NCBI GenBank assembly: GCA_037833965.1
Contig: AP031358.1
Location: 7,572,001 to 7,636,000 of the forward strand
Reading direction: 5' to 3'
Source of the DNA: Marchantia polymorpha subsp. ruderalis
Lineage: Eukaryota; Streptophyta; Marchantiopsida; Marchantiales; Marchantiaceae
DNA: 64,000 nt
The notes below the pieces were generated by a model. The model was not told where the DNA came from, ran no database searches, and worked only from the letters and a program-made list of their open reading frames with translations. Position 1 is the stretch's first letter, and every line of letters starts with the position of its first letter. Positions 17,784 to 30,544 of this stretch are shown here, piece by piece. Position numbers and translations under genes: made by a program.

Positions 17784-20100
17784 GATTAATATGACTCATG
17801 CATCATATCAAGAATATAATTCCTCTACAATGACTCATGCTCATCTACTCTCCTACACTACCTCACATGTGTTTGAGCTCCATGATATCTTCATGCATTC
17901 ATAAAAAATAATATGTAAAATAAAACTCAAATTTTTCTTTTCATTAAAAAATTCATTTATTAAAAATAAAGATAAAATACAAATTATTTTGAAGATTCAA
18001 AAAAAAGTTTGAGATCAATGCACTATAAAAAGAATTATATAATTATAAAAATATCTAATTTTATCATAATGGTCATAATCTTAGCATAATTAAAATGTGA
18101 CTTCAGGTCTTGATTTAACTTTGATTAGCTTAAATCCCAGTTAGTTTAGCTTGTTTGTGGTTTATATCATTGAAGCTTTCAGTAATATTTTTTTGAACTT
18201 TTTGAGAATAAGTCTGAGATGTTCATCTGTACTTAACTCGCAGTGGTGAACCACATAATTCTCCGTGTATGCTATCTGAATGTCTTTTGTTAGTGGTATG
18301 TCTATCAGCTGAGTTCGGAATCTTCAAAATAATTAATATCATAGCATATCACGGATCAGATTAATGTTGCACTTGAATCAGCTCTGCATGCGTCAGATTG
18401 TGTTTCAAATTTGGCCGTAAAGTGATCATTTGTTTCATGTGTGCAAGCGACAAAAGAAGTTTTGCCAAAATATATATCGATTCATTGCATCCGGGTTTTA
18501 AGTTTGGTTAGAAGTAGTAAGGAATTAACTCGGGTATTTATATATATCAAGTCAATCTTACCTCAGTTTGTTAAGCTAGTTTTGTTTGTTATTATCCAAA
18601 AGAGCTCATCGGAGCTATCACTTACATTTAAAAGGATTTTCTGAGAATAAAACCTGAGGTGAAACGTGTACATAACCCGCAAGGGTGAACCAGGTAATTC
18701 TCCGTGTTTGTTGTCTAATTGGGTGTCTATTTTTGGTGTGTATCTCGGTTGCGTTCAGATTACTTAAAGAATTTTCTTCTATTTTCAAATAATAGATAGT
18801 ATGTTGGAGTTAAATATTGTGAGTTCTGACACGTTATGAGAAATGAAGTTTGTGATTGCTACTGTAAGTTGCTTCAGCAATGCAGCCCCATCTACTGTCT
18901 TTCATAGACTAAAGTGCAGGCAGGAAACACAATCCTACTCTAGCTGAGATCATACTGGCATCCCAGCCGAATCAAACATTCATTGTCGATCATTTTTCTG
19001 CTCAATAATGCCAGTGCGGCTAGGCACGAATAGTACTCCATGACTATTTCCTCTGACTAAGGAAATTGGGCTAATAATAATATTAATGATTATAAATCAC
19101 CCATAATCGTGTGTAGTGGGGTATCTAAGATTTGATCACCATAGGTACTATGCAAGCCATATGCAGCAGCATCATACAAGAGATACTATCTACACAGTCG
19201 GATACAGTACTAAGGGATATTCCATGAACGTAAGCTTCTCCACCGACAGTTGCAATGTCTTCCCTTGGGGCCCCTGAGGGAGATGATGTCTGCTTGCTTG
19301 ACAACGATCATACAGAAGTTTAACCATTGCCCAGTTCGAGTCTCCCACACCATTTTTGACAGAGTTGACTCATCCCAAGAAACCCCTTAGTAGTAACATT
19401 TATCTTGATTATTCAAGTTCATCTCCAAGGCGATAATACTAATGAATGAGGTTGTACTTTCGAACACACTAGAGTTCGTGACATATGACATGTTGGGATA
19501 TACACGAGTCTTGACGGATGAATGAGTGCACTTAAATCATTTATAGTTAGGAAAGATATATCGAAGCACTACAAATATTAGTCCCTGCCTCGACCACATG
19601 ACATTCTAGAGGAACGAACAATGCTGGTTAGGGCCCTGAGGAGCTAGAACGAACCAATGGAGTCATAGGCTTCGGAAACCTGTACCAGGTACCTAAACTC
19701 ATGAAAAGCTCCAGGACCCCGGACAGATATCCATCAAAATGATATCTGATACTCTTGTAGAATCTTGCTCTTGAGTGGGAGACGTAGCCTGCTCACAAAC
19801 CAATGACAGGGGACCATTTTACAGGGGATTAAAAAATAGAAATTGAATTTATTGTGGATCCCTCACTGATGGTTTACTCAGGGGTGCCCTATGAGTCAAA
19901 CATGTCATGGCTATGAAGCACTTTGGGCTGAAAGATCTGCTAAGCCCCATGGATTGAATCTCTTATTCTCGGTGGCCGTAAATCTGATGACTGGCATCAA
20001 GAACCTAGAACTAACAACCACCATACATTTGAACCGTAGGCTGGTCAAAGCCTTGGTTGGAGAATGGTAACTTTTTATGGGCTTCGGTAGTGACAGAGTT
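17784..20100. other. AT-rich spacer, no gene seen
   Basis: No ORF with a recognisable domain and no convincing exon. The part from about 18900 is less AT-rich and may belong to the decayed LINE element that begins to be recognisable near 20.2 kb, but I cannot assign it. Two similar short blocks (AACTCGCAGTGGTGAACCAC near 18235 and AACCCGCAAGGGTGAACCAG near 18672) suggest an old local duplication. Confidence 0.4.
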
Positions 20101-20196
20101 TGCAGCGCAACTACTCTCACTCCACCAACTCCTCATGCAACGAGAGGACGTCGAACAACCAACGTGGATGACCTTCGGTGATTTTTATAAAACCAC

Positions 20197-20556
20197 GACT
20201 CAATGTTCCGATGCGTTTTGTTGAAGTTGCAAGCGGTGGGGATCCAAGGCAATTGCCTCAGTGTCATCGAGTCCCTCTACAATTTGACGAGGGTGGCAGG
20301 GAGACACGACCTGCTCCAGACAGACAGAAGCGCTGAAGATCTGTAAGGGAGCCTGACAAGTAGATCCTCTTTCCCCTCTCCTCTTCGGTGTATAATTTAA
20401 TGATGCCAAGAGGCAATTCTCAGACTCAAACAAAATTTTGCAAGTCCTCTACTGGTCGCCGATGTGGCCCTCGTCGAACCAAATGAAGAGAACTTGCAAC
20501 GGATGATGGAGAGGTTTGGCGAGTGGACGGGGACGTGGAAACTAGAGGTGGCTGCT
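20197..20556 (+). pseudogene. decayed LINE (non-LTR) reverse transcriptase fragment
   Basis: Three plus-strand blocks in shifting frames match the order of LINE reverse transcriptase motifs. First VLLKLQAVGIQGN…SVIESLYN (20212-20280); then KICKGA, stop, QVDPLSPLLFGV, stop, FNDA (about 20338-20405), the DPLSPLLF block being diagnostic; then LLVADVALVEPNEENLQRMMERFGEW (20449-20526), which corresponds to the catalytic ADD strand and what follows it but has lost one Asp. Stops and frameshifts show it is dead. Endonuclease and 5' parts are not recognisable. Confidence 0.6.
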
Positions 20557-20559
20557 TAA

Positions 20560-23500
20560 AACCTATGGTTAGCAAAGCACTCCCACTCCAAAATTAAACG
20601 ATTGCCATTGTGGAACAGTTTATCTCACTGGGACTAGAATCCATTAGGACTGACGGATAAGAAGTAGGTTGCAAGGGAGAGGGCAGAGGCAGAAAAATCT
20701 GCTCTTCACTCCCTCAATTTCTTCTTCAGTATCCTAGCGTCTCAATTAATCCGAACCTCGAAATCATTGTATTATTTGTGATCTTGTCCATGACTTATGT
20801 TGTTTAAGTCTTCGCCATCAAAGAATGAAGGACGTTCCGCCCGCTGCAAAATATAACATATATAGAACTATAACATATATAGGAGCTAAGATCAGTATTT
20901 TCGAGAAGATTAAAGGCATTAACTGGCCGATTAACAGAATGTGTGTTAGCCTGTCGAGACAATTTTGAAGCCACGTGGTTGGAAAACCTAGAAAGATAAA
21001 TGATGTAAAAATATATTGGAGTGCAAGATTGAGATGTATCATATAATAAGGTATGAGTGTCGACAGCAATTAGAGCTCTGTTGGAAGTAGACTGTGTAGG
21101 AGGTGCAAGAGCTTCAACTGAACTAACTGTAGATACTTTTGGTGTACCATTGGAGGCAGCATATGAGTAAGATGTTGATTAGAGAAGATTCAAAAGGTAG
21201 ACTAAGAGGTCAATGATTCATGAGCATTTAGATAGATTAAACTATTTAACACACGATATATCAAGTTATGGGTGCGGGGATGCATTAAATGAAGACAGAA
21301 AATTGACAGCGGATAGATAAAACTGGAAAAGATTTCCAAATTGTAATCTCATGTGGCTTTCTAAGGAGGTGACAAACCTGATATCGAGGCATGGAAACTG
21401 GATGTACCTAGGTGTTGGCTTTTGTACATAAGTATATCCCAATATGCATGGGATAATCTGAATTTTATTATTTCACAAGCATGATGTATGTTAGTTTTAT
21501 ACATTTTTTTAAGATTATGTCAGTGACATAATGGTTTATATTAATTCTTCAAAGTAACTGGAATCCAAATCAACCATTTCTATCCATAAAATTGCTTAAA
21601 AAATATTAAATTAAAAGAATAAATATATTTTTATTATCTTTATATTTGAAGGTTATAGATATAATATAAAATTAATTTTCTATTCAGTATAATTTTTGCA
21701 TTACTCATGAAGATTAGATTTATTGATGGTTGTACCGAATTTGCAAGTGTATGGTTTGATGCCTACATTCTAGATGGAAGATGTCTAAAACTCAAGTTGT
21801 GATTGATTCAACAGATCGTATCATGAGCATAAAATTGAATGCAAAATACATGTTTGGCTATATGACTCTTCAAAAGAAATTCCTATATCAAAATTATTTG
21901 TTTCCCAGTAACCAGTGGGTTTTTTTTTAAATTTATGAAAACCTCTAGTTACTTCTCTTCCTTATAAGTATTGCTGAATCGAATAGTTAACGAATAAAAG
22001 ATAACTTGGCGTCGGGTCTGTTTGTTCTTCAAACACACGGACATAAACTGTGAGGAACTGAACGGTCTGCAATGACCGGTCGGGAACGAGTTTGTTAGGA
22101 TGGAATAAACTTTAATAAAAATTGGTGGATCAGACAAATATGGTTGGCCCTCAGGTATTCCACGTTCACGTACAGTTCGTACCTCGATACCCGAAGAGCT
22201 GGCCACGACAGTGCATCTCAGTGGGTCCCATCTTGCGTCTCAGAACCAATGCCTGGAGGCTGTAGTTCCTGTTTGGAGCTGGTGTCTCCTAACGGTTCCG
22301 CTATTGGAAGGTCAAGGCGTGTGCACATTGCTGGACTCTTCACAAACCTGCAGTCTGTTGGTGTACTGTGCACCTCTGACTTCAGCAAAATCTGGCACAA
22401 GCCTCAAAAGTGGGCGTAAAGGTTCTTCGGTCCAAAAGTGCATGCATCGCGCTGGTTTACGCTTTCACCACTCTTTGCTTCTCTCTGATCTTAAGAGCCC
22501 CGTCCCTAATACACACAACCATGCATGCACAAACACTAAGTTCACTCCGTTGCCTTGTACATAGTATGGCAATTGCAAAGTATATATTAACATGTTCTCA
22601 TAAGTGCATTCCTACTCACTTCTAGTGACATGTGGATGAATGAGGTCTTGCATCTTTTTATGCCTCTAGGGTCTATATAATGTGTATCATGTTATGAGAT
22701 ATGAAAAGTATGTACTGCATACAGAATTCGCTGTTTTACTGAAAAAAATCAAATATCATGGTCATATATCCTATATCTGATAGTGTTTGGGAGTGGACGA
22801 TTAATCATCATCCTGAAATGAAACTCCAACCTCTAATTACAAGGATATGTATCCATATCGTCTTTTGGAATTGCATGGTTCAACATTTTTATGGTAGAGT
22901 ATGCAAGATAATTCCAGTTGAGAAAACATAAATTATCAATCTAATTACCTTTTAACATAGTAGTTTGTATGGCACTTATGTGCGATGTTAAACACGTAGA
23001 CTAGATTACGTAAGCAATCCATTGAGATGAATTATAGTAGGTTACATTCTTTTGGATTTTTTTGAAGCTTGTTATTTCTTTTTCCTAGGTTAATTAGGTC
23101 AGCTAGATTTAGCTGGAAAATATCTCTTTTCGATGCTGTTGGAACCTAGCCCTATCTATCATATATATGCGGTGCTTTCATGAGGTTGTCCCTTCCTTTT
23201 TGCTGTTCCAATCTTACTTCTTACTATTGACATTCATCGATGTGCATATAACTGAAACCCTTGACCAAACAGGCATTTAGACAGATATTGACAGAGTCAG
23301 GGCATTTGGTCATTCGAATAAGACCTATGACCAACTGATGCTAGACTAAGGGCAAATGGACCACATTGACAAATTCAGGGAATCTGGTCAATCAGTCTGG
23401 TGTACAGAACATCCCGCCTCATATCAGGCCTTATAACAGTTTCGTTTACCTGCTGTCTTCAACCAAACGACAGTGTCTCAAACAAGTAATGAAAAACAGC

Positions 23501-24206
23501 CTGGTCACATTTTCAATAGAGCAGCTGAGTACTGGGCGCAGGTCAGCACAGGCATTGAAGATGTGTGAGTGGCTTGGTGATTTTGCAGCACGAAACTCAA
23601 GAAAAAAGATTTCATTTTTTGAGAGATAGTATAGACACTTTCCTCTTCATATATTGATTGTATGTTTGCTGTTGCTTCTTAATAGTCATATTTACCGAAG
23701 TTGTGTACTCAGTCAAATCTTAGGAAGAGGTGGATTCTTCTTGCTCTCACGGATTTTTAAGTCGTAATATAAACATTGTGGCCTGAAAGCTTAATGACAT
23801 GTGGTAATCGAATCCAGTGTAAAGAAGATAAAGTTGAACATATCCAACTTTACTGCACACCCAACATATTCACCATACTGTGATACATCTGCGTGCATAG
23901 AAACGATCCAGGATATCGGAAAGAGAAATTCTTCGCTAGGACTCATGACTGCGAAAACTGACAGGACTGCCCGACAATGATTGCACACACACACGCTGTC
24001 ATCACCATAATCCTTGCTTGATGAGGTTTGCAGATAAGATTAGAAACAATTGAAAACAAGTGATCAGAAAGAGTTTGTTGTGTGAAAAGAATGCCCCGCC
24101 TTCTTTTATTAAGGCAAGATTGATAGATACAGAAAGAATGATGTCTAATTAGAAGTACAACACCCATTGTAACGTCCTTACGGAAAGTTACTTAAAAGTG
24201 ACCTCC
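20560..24206. other. spacer, no gene seen
   Basis: AT-rich DNA with a moderately GC-rich patch at about 22130-22560. The overlapping frames there have no motif and mostly no ATG. I see no exon structure, RNA gene or complete transposon. The last few hundred bases before 24207 would include the PDX2 3' UTR. Confidence 0.4.
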
Positions 24207-26131
24207 TCACTCAAAAACCAAAAAAGATGCGTCCCTAAAAACGGGAAGATCCTTGGGGTCTGTGAACGGCCGGATCAAGCTAGCTGATTCTTCCACTGCT
24301 TTCACTGGAACATCCGCTTTCCCACCCTTTGGAACCATTTTCAAAAATAAGCTATGCCTGCGAGTCCACACATGACAGAGAGTCAAAATACTAAACACAG
24401 ACATGCAAAGAACAACTGTAATATGGCAAGTGAATCGATCCAATGATATAAACATCTGATTGAAATTTACCAGCGAGTGTCGCCAGTGAGTTCGGGATGG
24501 AAGGCTGTGGCAAGGAGATTGCCCTGTCGCACTGCTACAATTACTTTCTGTCCTTTCTCTTCTGCCTGCACGAAGCAGCCATTTTACGGGGGTCAAACTT
24601 TTGAAAAGCAGTACTACGCTTTTGACAATTCTTAATACAACTTGTAGGAAGTTGATAGAAGACTTGAACTCTCTGTACTTGAGTGATATCATCCGTACCT
24701 CATTTCCCGGTGATGATGCTCCAGATTCTCCTGATGGTACGTCAAGCGCAGCCAGAACTTCTACATTTGGGCCAGCATCGACAATGGCTGGCGCTCGAAT
24801 AAATACTGCACGAAAGTTTTCGGAGCCTCCAATCTCCGCAAGAGCTGGAGGAGCAGGCAATTCTGTCTCAAAACTGTTCAACTGAGGTGAAACGAGACAT
24901 GTATCAGCGTTCTTGATTAAAAGTTGAAAACTGTGGGCGTAAGCACAAGTACGAGATGATTTACCTAGCAGATTACAAGGATGGATTCGTTCAACGAGTC
25001 ACAAAAAGAGCGATAAAATCTCTTTCTAATTGCAATTACCTGACTTCCAAAATAATTCCGATGAACCGTACAGTCCAACCCTCCAAGAAGTGCCTGACCT
25101 CCGATCTTTTGACCTGCAAGATTATGGAGCAGATTAACGATGATGCGACTAAAGCTATCTCGAGTTCCTACAGACCATCTTCTCAACGAATAGAGACCAT
25201 TCTTAGTCCCGAATCTAAGTTTTAAAACTAAGGAAAAGTAAAAAGGCCATCACCGGGAGTTAACTTAAATTCATCGAGCACTTCAAACGGCCATGAATTT
25301 CATCTGACTTCAGGAAACCGAGTACTGACCAACAGCTTTGTCTGCCAAGAAAATAAGACCCGCACATGTGCCCCAGATTGGCTTTCCGCTGATCCCAAAG
25401 TCTTTCAAAGCTGGAATCTGCGAAGAGTACGTAAAATCTGCGGTCAGATTGAATGTGGAAAGAACTTCGGAACTCAAATTGTGATTACGTACGTGCCTCT
25501 GTCAGTTGAAGAACAGCCGAATTTAAAAACATTATAGTCTTAAAAAATCTGAAATTCATGGAAAACATATGGATTGAGATTCTAAATTAAAAAACTCTTT
25601 GAAACAAAATCCTACCCTCGGCGTACGGCCTTACACTTGGTCCCATTCAAGACTTCATTGTTATTAGGTCCAGGACTCTTTACCCAAAATATGTTTCATG
25701 AGAACGATGCTAACATACTCAGAGCTGAAGTGTTTCGAGACTCACAAGCTTATACTGCTCGGCGAGCTTGGCCATAGTAGTGCTCTCTCCACCGGGAATA
25801 ATTAAGCCTGACAGACCACTCAACTGCTCCGGCTTCCTAACTTCCACGGCATCCACTCCGAGCTTTCTCAAGGCTGAAAAGAAAAACCGACCAAAACATG
25901 TCTGAATTTATGAAGCGTTCGAAAATTCTACTGTAGTTAGATAAACGTGTGTAGCAGGAAGGCCCCAAAGAAACACGAATGTTAAGTCTCGCATTTCCAC
26001 CGCTGGAAAAATTCTGTACAATCAAATGTGTTCATATGTTCATCAAAATTTATATACGACACATTCGAATCCAACTCACCAACAATGTGCTCCTTGAAAG
26101 AGCCCTGCAAGGCAAGGACTCCGACAGCCAT
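24207..26131 (-). CDS. PDX2: pyridoxal 5'-phosphate synthase glutaminase subunit (PdxT/PDX2)
   Basis: Seven exons can be joined with GT-AG introns: 26131-26080, 25873-25746, 25417-25330, 25113-25040, 24881-24699, 24565-24471, 24357-24207. They total 771 nt, encoding 256 residues with all phases agreeing, close to the roughly 250 usual for plant PDX2. The protein begins [15 protein letters not shown]. It has the GGESTTM motif in exon 2, nucleophile Cys78 in GTCAGLI (exon 3), [15 protein letters not shown] (exon 4), and the His198/Glu200 pair in FHPEL (exon 6), completing a class I glutaminase triad. It releases ammonia from glutamine and passes it to PDX1, which makes pyridoxal phosphate (vitamin B6) in the cytosol. 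An in-frame ATG 60 nt upstream (26191) exists, but family conservation starts at MAVGVL. Intact and ordinary. Confidence 0.95.
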
Positions 26132-27060
26132 CTCTGCCTTCCTCTCGCACCTACAGCTATCGCTACACAAATGCCTTTTTTCAAGTTCCACTTGTAAGAT
26201 TCACTCCAAGCTACAACGCGCAGAATGAAGGCCTCACTCGAGGCGCGAAGGCACACTCTCACACTGGCTCTCACACAGGAAGCAAGCACAAATAGCCAAT
26301 TCTTCACTACTCTGCCCTGTCTGCCCGACGACTCCCTGGGCCCAGGGCTTAGCAAGAATTGTCACAAGTGCTGGAACCTCGCTGCGCTCTGTCAACAATC
26401 GTACAATCGCATTCACATCACGTCACTACAACCACCTGAACAATTCCTCGGATCTCATCTGTGTCATATTCAGTCGGTTTCAGAAGGAGCTGCATCCCCA
26501 CCCGAACCTGCATCCAGACGCCAAGTAAAAATGGTTGGGCCACAGATCCTGTCTCTACCGCTCTCTGTCCACTGGTACAAAACTTACTTCTCACCGTCCA
26601 ACCGCTACCATCTCCTCTGCCTCTCCATTGCATTCTACTATTTCTCGCCTTGGACGTGGACGCCACACAAGCACTAGCTCCCTCCCTAACCTCGTTGCTC
26701 TGAACCGCCGCATCATTCCGCATAAACCTAGATTACTCTGCTACCGCGCCGAACCTGGGCTTCACATTCTTCCTTCTCCGTGCTTGTAGTTTAGATTAGC
26801 CCGTTACAGTTTACTGTACTTCATCATCTGGGCCTAAAATTAGCCCTCCCCGAAAAGTTCCCTCCGATGTTCGGCCTGGAGGGCCCGGCCACCAGAATCT
26901 CTGTTACCGCCGGTCGCCGCAGGTGCGAATTGGCGGGGCCTCAGGCCGGGTTCCGATGCGACGTTCCGATGCAAAGGGAGATTCACCGTACTTGAGAGTT
27001 TCGACCAATGTTCGGATGAACCTCTCTCGAACCTCGACACCTTCCGATCAAATACCTTCC
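26132..27060 (-). promoter_or_regulatory. upstream region of PDX2
   Basis: Upstream of the PDX2 start the sequence stays fairly GC-rich up to about 27060, then becomes AT-rich abruptly. This is the likely 5' UTR and promoter. ORFs here lack motifs. Repeated TTCCGATG-like words occur near 26950-26975. No TATA box can be assigned with confidence. Confidence 0.4.
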
Positions 27061-30000
27061 GAGGTGAGATTCTGTAAAGGTTCTGAATATTGATTGCCGT
27101 TGCATTTATTAGATTGCGTCAAATTGATATCTTGGTCCAAATTTAACTCGGTAGCTCAAAGATATGTACTGTCTATTATCGGATGATCTTCGATGAATTT
27201 CCGTTCATCTCAAATTAAGTTGTTTTGTGTGTATTAAATCAGGAGTTTGAATTGAATTGTTGCTTATGATATATTTTCATGAAACATCTATATTCGTAAA
27301 ATTAGAGATGTCTATATATTCGACTCTAATTTTAAATCTTCCGATGCAATATATAGTAAAAAATTGATACCAAATATCCTCAATTTTTACTTCTGCATAA
27401 TCATAGTTTTCACTTATATTTCTTCTTCTTTTTCACATGATTTAACATCTTTCGCATCCTCATATTAACCCTCTCTTTGTAACCATAAAGCTATCGCTTT
27501 AATAAGCATTGCTTTTACTTTGTCATCTGACCTTTTGTTGATCTGCATTTCCTGTCAATATTCCATGTCTCTTCCTCGAAACTATCCTAATGTTTATTAC
27601 AATTTTATATACAAGGACTCTTGATATCCTCTTGTTGCTCACTTTCATGATTTAGATATTTTCTTACACCTATCCTTGATGCTATACTGAATGCTTGGAA
27701 GTTTTTTCTTACAATTCACCACCACTTGATGCTTTTAATTTTGAAGGTCAATCCCAATTATGCACAGACGCAGTATCTAAAGTGAAAGTATTGTCTTGAT
27801 TATTCTTTATTTGCGGGGGGTAGAGTGAAACCCCGCCATGATCTCTCCCTATATCATTTCAACATTTTGTGGGAAAGTTTGTTTCTAGCTTTTCTCTCTT
27901 AATATCAATTTTCAAAACTTTTACCAAGAAACCTCATCATAATGAGACAATCATCATCAATGAAGTTCAAAACTCTATGACAAGAGCTCCTAAGGTCTAT
28001 CAGTCAAGAATCAAGAGAAAATACTCCAGAAAACCAGAGACAGTACTGATCTAACATCAGGTTTATGTATGGTTTCAATATTGTACTGCTTAATAATATT
28101 TGCAACTTTTTTGTTCTTTCCTTTGCTCCGAGTTTGGGGTTTACTTGTTACCGCGAACTACTAGAAAGCTAATCCTAGGAATAGAAAGCCTAACACTCAC
28201 GTATCATGAGCAGAAACTGTCCAACTGGACTTATAGGTTTTCAAGTGATTAATATATTACTTTCTGAAATGTCGGGATAACTAGAAGGAATGTATTTGCA
28301 ATCTTATTTGATCCTTGATTTTGTGATCGTGACTGCAACCTTTTTTATCATTTCTGCTTGTGATTTATCCAAGGTTTTGGAGCATTTTGATAGTCACTAA
28401 GTGTCCACTCCCCTTCAACAATCGTAAATGTAGCCTCAACATTTCCAGTGCTCATACTTTTCTTTTTTTCATATGTTTATATGACATGTCATCACTTATG
28501 TATATATCATTGCTACTTAAATAGTCATGTGTATGCATTAGCAAAAATGAGAGCAATTGCCACTCTACTGCCTAGGGCTATAGGTATAGTTCAAATTACT
28601 TCTTGAAGTTGAGCATGTGAGAATGTGATAGTGGCAACAATAGAAAGCTATAAAAAACTTGAATCTTTCAAATGAAAAAATGGGTTAGTATCTTTTGTCA
28701 TGATTCTCTTATGCTAATAGTGTACTTGTGAACTTTTCTAAAGCAAAACAAATATACTCAAAACACTTAAACTACATCTCACATTGAGAATATTTTGTTC
28801 TTTGACCAAGGAGGTTCTTTTGATTTATTAATGCTTTGGTAAAGACTTTCACATTTTTGTTGATAGAGCAAACACAATAATGAAGATTTAGTTTTGATAA
28901 AAAAAGTGATAGATTAAAACATTTTTCAAGAGAAATTTGCTTGATGACACCCCATCTGAACCTAAACTGCTTGATGGTACCCATCAAGTTTTGTTGTATC
29001 AGATGGGACCCCAACTACGATCTATCATCGCCAAGTTCTAATACGTGCTACTGTAAACATATGATGAAAGTTTTAGTGAAGCTCTGCCATCGCAAATCGT
29101 TACTACTTCGCAAATCTTGGCAGGAATGGACTAGATGAACAAGCAAGAAGAAGTACTCGAAGGAGACCAAGACTCATTCCTTCGATCTTCTCATTTCCAT
29201 GGTCCCATATTAGTCAGTCTGCTAGAGTGTGGCTCTCTCTGTGAATAGTCCTAACTTACATTTTATAGATTGGCGATCAATTTATGATCATCAACACCCA
29301 ATTTCATGTGCGACTGAAAACTAGCCTGTGATTGTGGAGAACATACTTCTCAAGCATGAATGGATTTCTCTCTGTGCATTGACGGTGGCATCTGAAAACA
29401 TCTGGTTTTCCCATCCTCGAGAATTTTACACAATCTCGACTGAGTTTGAAAATTTTGATTGATAGAGTTTCACTGCCTAAACGGTTTGTTGATACTGGAA
29501 CACGCATGATGTGTACCGTCGATGGGACCCTATCGGATAAACGAAACGAAAAGGATTCCAATAAGCAATTTAGATTTTACATGGGGTTCCATCAAGTAAA
29601 TACCTCCATTTTTCAGGTTTGTTGTGTTTAAATTGATTTCTATTCATTCTAAGGCAAAAAAAAGTCTTACCTAAGCCTATTCAAATGGAACTAATATAGT
29701 GATTGTAATTTATTACTAGTGTGTCATTTTATTTTATTTCCGATACAAAAACGGGACAAAGGCTCTAAATAAATATTAATATTACTAAAAAAATTTAAAT
29801 AATTATTATTCTATAATGATGAAAATCAAAATGAGTTTATAATTATATAAATGAGTGGTTTTTTTGATATCTTTTCTATCTATATATGAGTAAAACATAT
29901 TGAAATATGTATAAATATTTATTGATTAAATTTTGTTATCAATTTTGTAATAAAATAAATATAAGCTAAAATATATATTTTAATATAATAATTTTATACT

Positions 30001-30151
30001 TATCTATAATTCTAAAAATTAAAAAATTGCAATTTTTATCATAATAGTATTTGATTACATAACAAAGATTTTTAATATCAGAACCCATAAAATTATGTAT
30101 TTTTCATCATCTTTTTGACAATTACTATATAACAATATAATGTTAAAAATA
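27061..30151. other. AT-rich spacer with a possible copia remnant
   Basis: Mostly AT-rich with no intact gene. On the minus strand at about 28780-28900 a frame reads LHYCVCSINKNVKVFTKALINQKNLLGQ, resembling the end of Ty1/copia RNase H (L-x-YC…IFTKAL), but nothing else of such an element is visible. At 28945-29010 CTTGATGG/CCATCAAG lies inside CATCTGA/TCAGATGG, a nested imperfect hairpin. Confidence 0.3.
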
Positions 30152-30544
30152 AGGAATTGTTAAACACACTACACTTTATACTAAATACATCACCACACAA
30201 CAAACCAACATCTAAAAGTCAAATGGAGAACGCGTGTACGAACATGCACCGCAACATAACCCAAAGCCCATAACAATAGTATGTTACAAGAACAAGAGTA
30301 TGACTCTGCAACACTAAAATGATGCTGCCAAAGGTCATCCACATGTGGCAATGGATTATGTGCAGCAAGTTATGCAGCTCGCCAATGATTGCCATTTACA
30401 TGCAATAACATGATTTCCATGCCAGTCGCCAATGTGGTATAGGGTAAGAAGGTTGCCGCCTGACCCTCATTAAACCCTCATGTGGTGTGGTGTGCGGTGT
30501 TTGGTGTATTTAGTAAAAAATGTGATATATTTTAACAATTTCCT
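30152..30544. mobile_element. MITE-like element with imperfect terminal inverted repeats
   Basis: The left end (30152-30200: AGGAATTGTTAAACAC … ACTAAATACATCACC) is inverted at the right end (30490-30544: GGTGTATTTAGTAAAA … TTTAACAATTTCCT), with roughly 45-bp arms. The flanks TAAAAATAA and TATAAATAT agree at 7 of 9 positions, which could be a decayed 9-bp target duplication (Mutator-like). There is no coding capacity. Mismatched arms suggest age. Classification is tentative. Confidence 0.5.

Noticed and set aside
22144-22564. ORFs of 91-117 codons in a GC-richer patch
   Set aside because: Overlapping frames on both strands with no motif, and the longest lacks an ATG start; no splice model could be built.
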